Program-made: the position numbers and the translations under genes
Source: DAOUJH01 sp965248955
Lineage (GTDB): Bacteria > Chloroflexota > Dehalococcoidia > Lucifugimonadales > QGNO01
Direction of reading: 5' to 3'
Assembly (NCBI GenBank): GCA_965248955.1
Contig: OZ252212.1
Location: forward strand, 1,302,001 to 1,366,000
DNA: 64,000 nt
The notes under the pieces: generated by a model
What the model saw: the letters and a program-made list of their open reading frames with translations, nothing else
What the model was told of the DNA's origin: nothing
Databases searched by the model: none
Shown: piece by piece, positions 61,450 to 64,000 of the stretch
How positions within the stretch are numbered: the first letter of the stretch is position 1
Layout: every line of letters starts with the position of its first letter

Positions 61450-62160
61450 TTACAGGTTCATAATGAACCTAAGATCGTCTAGCCAGGGCACGTATTTGTC
61501 CACGTTGTCAAAGGTGACAAACGGTCTGTTGGTGGTGGCAACGAAGAACTCCTCCTCTAAGAGGTAAGTTTCTAGCGCTCCTCTAGGAGGGGAATCCAGC
61601 GGCCGGTGAAGAGTCGGGGATAATAGCGGCGGCAATCCCCGTCTCCTACAATACTCTCTCTCAGGACAGCTCGCTCGGATATGCTGAGAGACAGGTATGG
61701 TCGGTCCAGCAATTCATAAGCATCAATCCACACACCTCTATTCCTACCAAGGTCATTGCTGCCGGTCTCTTCACGGATACGCTTCTCGGCATTCTCCTGA
61801 GCTATCTCTTCGGACGAAAAGACCATGCATGAATATCTCAACTCAGAGGTAGTCCTATTGAAAAACTGATACCAGGCAAAGCGCTCATGGTCAGTAAGGT
61901 CGTTGGGGTCAGAATTTGTGATAGTACCCAGCCTGATGGAGTCCACATCACTGCTGTCGCGGTCCTCTCTGATGCAGTCTGTCTTCGTAGGAATCGAAAG
62001 CTGGGTTTGCAATCGATCAGCTGTACGGCCGGAGTGAACAGCGATGCCACGAGATCAAGGACCACAGCAATAATGAGCGACCAACCAGCCGCCGAGTCAA
62101 ATTGTAGTGGCGCTGAAGGCGGGCGCACTCCTCGGCGGGCGTGTCGATCATCACCGTGGC
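61450..62160 (-). pseudogene. multiply frameshifted hypothetical membrane protein
   Basis: Three minus-strand frames appear to belong to one gene: a start region IDTPAEECARLQRHYNLTRR with a hydrophobic segment WSLIIAVVLDLVASLFTPAVQLI in another frame, then QTQLSIPTKTDCIREDRDSSDVDSIRLGTITNSDPNDLTDHERFAWYQFFNRTTSELRYSCMVFSSEE (open at 61572-62012), and finally ETYLLEEEFFVATTNRPFVTFDNVDKYVPWLDDLRFIMNL. At least two frame changes are needed. No family recognised. Confidence 0.45.
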
Positions 62161-62213
62161 CACGGCCTAAGGCTTCAAACCATACACGGTAACAACCACC
62201 AGGATAGGGTATC

Positions 62214-63479
62214 ATGACCACTGTGAGAGCACAGATTGTCCGACGGACTCCTTTTTTCTACGGCTGGATTATCGTGGCAGGCGCCTTCTTCGGTGCGTTC
62301 GCAAGCGGGGGCATCCAGGGATTCACCTTCAGCGTTTTTCTCAAGCCAATGTCGGAGGACTTGGGTTGGGCTAGGTCTGCTCTGACTGCGGGAGTCGCAA
62401 TCAATACGCTCGTTGCCTCCTTCATTGCTCCAATATTTGGTTACATTGTGGATAGGCACGGGCCAAGGCCCCTAATGGCCGCCGCCGCCGTAGTAGGAGG
62501 AGTCGCTGCGTTCCTGCTTAGTCAGGTAACGCAGCTTTGGCAGTTCTATCTCATATTTGCTGTTGCCGGCATATTCGGTGGAGCGGCTCTGGGCGAAGTA
62601 GTTACGCAATCTACCGTAGTCAAGTGGTTCGTGAGACGTCGTGGTCGGGCGGTTGCCTTTGGCAGCATGGGAGGAGCTGCCTCCGGGGCTGTATTGGCGC
62701 CAATCATAAGCTTTATCGTGGTCAGCTCCAGTTGGAGAGTTGGTTGGGTGCTGATGGCGGCTTTGTTCTTCCTTATACTGTTGCCTGTTTCGTTCTTGAT
62801 GATACGCCGTCCTGAGGACGTTGGTCTCAAACCTGACGGGGACGGGTCACTGGACTTCAGTCAGTCTGGAGATGGCTCTGACCATGAAAGGTCGTGGACC
62901 CTGCCACAGGCGCTCCATGACAAGTCTTTGTGGATTCTAACCGGTGCACTAACGGTAGCCGGTCTATGCGTTTCTTCGGTGGTCATCCACGAGTTCAGCT
63001 ACATAACTGATCGCGGCTTTTCCACCGCCGTAGCGGCAGCCGTGCTCAGTACGCATGCCTCTATGGCGATGGTAGGCCGGCTTCTCTGGGGCTTCATAGT
63101 AGAAAGGGTACCGGTCAGATATGCAATGGCTGCCGTTTTCCTGCTGTGCGGGCTGGCGATTGTGCTCTTGGTAACAGCGGAGTTTGCCGCCTTGCTTCTT
63201 GTGTTTGCCGTTGTCTATGGTCTGAGCATCGGTGGCTACTCCGTGACCAGTGCCGTCGCCTTTGCCAACTACTACGGTAGAGACCACGTGGGGTCGATTA
63301 GAGGAGCGATCAGCCCTCTCGTTACCGGGTCTGTGGCGCTGGGGCCGGTGCTGATTGCCGTGGGATACGACTTCCAGGGAACATATACCATCGGTTTCCT
63401 GGCTATGGTGGCTTTGTTCTGTGCGGCAGGCGCACTGGCCTTGCTGGCCAAGCCGCCTAGAGAGGTGGAGGACGGGTAG
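62214..63479 (+). CDS. MFS transporter, OFA/monocarboxylate-like
   Basis: 421 residues, twelve predicted membrane segments, paralogous to the carrier at 9460. N-terminus FFYGWIIVAGAFFGAFASGGIQGFTFSVFLKPMSEDLGWARS; loop PIFGYIVDRHGPRPLMAA (MFS signature); cytoplasmic loop IRRPEDVGLKPDGDG; second half YSVTSAVAFANYYGRDHVGSIRGAISPLVTGSVALGPVLIAVGYD. Substrate probably a small carboxylate, unproven. Convergent with the phosphotriesterase gene, 5 bases away. Confidence 0.85.
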   Translation: MTTVRAQIVRRTPFFYGWIIVAGAFFGAFASGGIQGFTFSVFLKPMSEDLGWARSALTAGVAINTLVASFIAPIFGYIVDRHGPRPLMAAAAVVGGVAAFLLSQVTQLWQFYLIFAVAGIFGGAALGEVVTQSTVVKWFVRRRGRAVAFGSMGGAASGAVLAPIISFIVVSSSWRVGWVLMAALFFLILLPVSFLMIRRPEDVGLKPDGDGSLDFSQSGDGSDHERSWTLPQALHDKSLWILTGALTVAGLCVSSVVIHEFSYITDRGFSTAVAAAVLSTHASMAMVGRLLWGFIVERVPVRYAMAAVFLLCGLAIVLLVTAEFAALLLVFAVVYGLSIGGYSVTSAVAFANYYGRDHVGSIRGAISPLVTGSVALGPVLIAVGYDFQGTYTIGFLAMVALFCAAGALALLAKPPREVEDG

Positions 63480-63484
63480 GGTTG

Positions 63485-64000
63485 CTACTGTATGTTCAGC
63501 GCCCTAGCCGGATTTGTGACCGTCATTTTCTGGATGTCCAAGTTGCTTATACCCAGAGCCCTCAGCCTGGGCAAGAAATCCTCAAAGATATAGCAATAAC
63601 CGGAGTGGCCGCCGCTCCTGAGCCACCTCTTGCGGCTTGTGTCTTGAGCAAGAAGTAGGTTATCCACGTATCCCCTTTGGACTAACGCATGCACTAGCTC
63701 AGCCCGTGTCTGATCTAGTAAGAAGTGCTCCTTCCCAATAACGTCAAACTGGACAAAGCACCCTTCACCGGCCAGCCTGGATAGAACGTCTATGTCCGGC
63801 CGTTCGTCCACGTGGCCCACTATGAGTCGCGAAGGACTGACTCCTTCCGATTTGAGGATCTCCAGTTGCTGTACGCCTGCCACTCCACCGGGCACCTCCA
63901 TGCGCCGGTTTCCCGTGGTGTGCGTCGTGATCACCGCGCCCGTGCGCTTCTGGGCAATGGCGACAGCCTTCAGCACCTTCAACTCCACGCCCTCTACTCT
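63485..64000 (-). CDS. phosphotriesterase-family hydrolase, C-terminal part (cut by window edge)
   Basis: The frame is open to the window edge (RVEGVELKVLKAVAIAQKRTG...). C-terminal half of a PTE-like TIM barrel: AVITTHTTGNRRMEVPGGVAGVQQLEILKSEGVSPSRLIVGHVDERPDIDVLSRLAGEGCFVQFDVIGK carries metal-ligand His residues (TTHT, GHVD), LLAQDTSRKRWLRSGGHSGYCYIFEDFLPRL has the catalytic Asp and GGxGY motif, and VTNPARALNIQ is a standard PTE-related end. Likely a lactonase or esterase. Substrate unknown; the N-terminal HxH site lies outside. Confidence 0.85.
   Translation of the reverse strand, partial: RVEGVELKVLKAVAIAQKRTGAVITTHTTGNRRMEVPGGVAGVQQLEILKSEGVSPSRLIVGHVDERPDIDVLSRLAGEGCFVQFDVIGKEHFLLDQTRAELVHALVQRGYVDNLLLAQDTSRKRWLRSGGHSGYCYIFEDFLPRLRALGISNLDIQKMTVTNPARALNIQ

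Noticed and set aside
1..64000. CRISPR array, rRNA operon, tmRNA, SRP RNA or replication origin
   Set aside because: No regularly spaced repeats, no rRNA-like conserved blocks, no SRP or tmRNA hallmarks and no DnaA-box cluster were seen on reading both strands.

Overview
The window looks like a chromosomal segment of a streamlined, moderately GC-rich, free-living bacterium. The gene set fits a Chloroflexota lineage, most like marine SAR202 or another Dehalococcoidia relative: many lipoproteins but no outer-membrane genes, a TgpA/DUF58 pair, LiaF- and NfeD-type membrane proteins, OFA-type MFS carriers, a Liv amino-acid ABC system, and many amidohydrolases and oxidoreductases for unusual organic matter. 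This placement is inferred from gene content; no rRNA gene is present.

Layout. 1-9.4 kb is mostly minus strand: a cut NfeD-type protease, a C45 Ntn-hydrolase, a cupin protein, an overlapping membrane-protein/DUF58/transglutaminase operon, a LOG-like nucleotide-binding protein, an alpha/beta hydrolase and a TatD nuclease. 9.4-12 kb holds two overlapping MFS genes. 12-16.4 kb (plus strand) carries a MazG-like protein, thiG-thiE-thiS, a LiaF-like protein and a glutamate dehydrogenase broken by one frameshift. 16.4-23 kb is a catabolic cluster: VOC protein, HpcH/HpaI aldolase, two amidohydrolases, Ldh-family oxidoreductase, cupin, zinc alcohol dehydrogenase, plus tRNA-Arg and tRNA-His. 23-36 kb is housekeeping: fabF, recJ, lgt, a Xer recombinase, a cytidylate-kinase-like protein, birA, panE, RNase P RNA, a catalytically degenerate serine recombinase, a zinc-ribbon coiled-coil protein, an AlkD-like protein and lipB. 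36-41.4 kb is a complete branched-chain-amide ABC operon (livF-G-M-H and binding protein).

From 41.4 to 43 kb the DNA is a decay zone with relics of an HTH-Fic protein and a beta-propeller protein, then a NUDIX gene and tRNA-Val/tRNA-Met. 43.5-49 kb is housekeeping again (polA, pyk, deaminase, mutM). A roughly 1.1-kb unit with terminal inverted repeats and a 10-12 bp target duplication sits exactly on the mutM stop codon. Next comes tRNA-Ser(GCT), followed by about 11 kb of accessory DNA (50.3-61.5 kb). It holds three remnants of P4-type integrase genes, an IS3 relic, frameshifted lipoprotein genes, and an AT-richer cargo: a LuxR-type regulator with a non-phosphorylatable receiver, a peptide-type ABC binding protein with two permeases but no ATPases, and an amidase. 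The window ends with an MFS carrier and a partial phosphotriesterase-family gene.

Working together: the Liv system, the peptide-type transporter with its amidase, the MFS carriers and the amidohydrolase/oxidoreductase genes suggest scavenging of amino acids, amides and small organic acids. The tRNA-Ser locus seems to be a repeated integration hotspot. I found no CRISPR array, rRNA, replication origin, TPP riboswitch or dif site.
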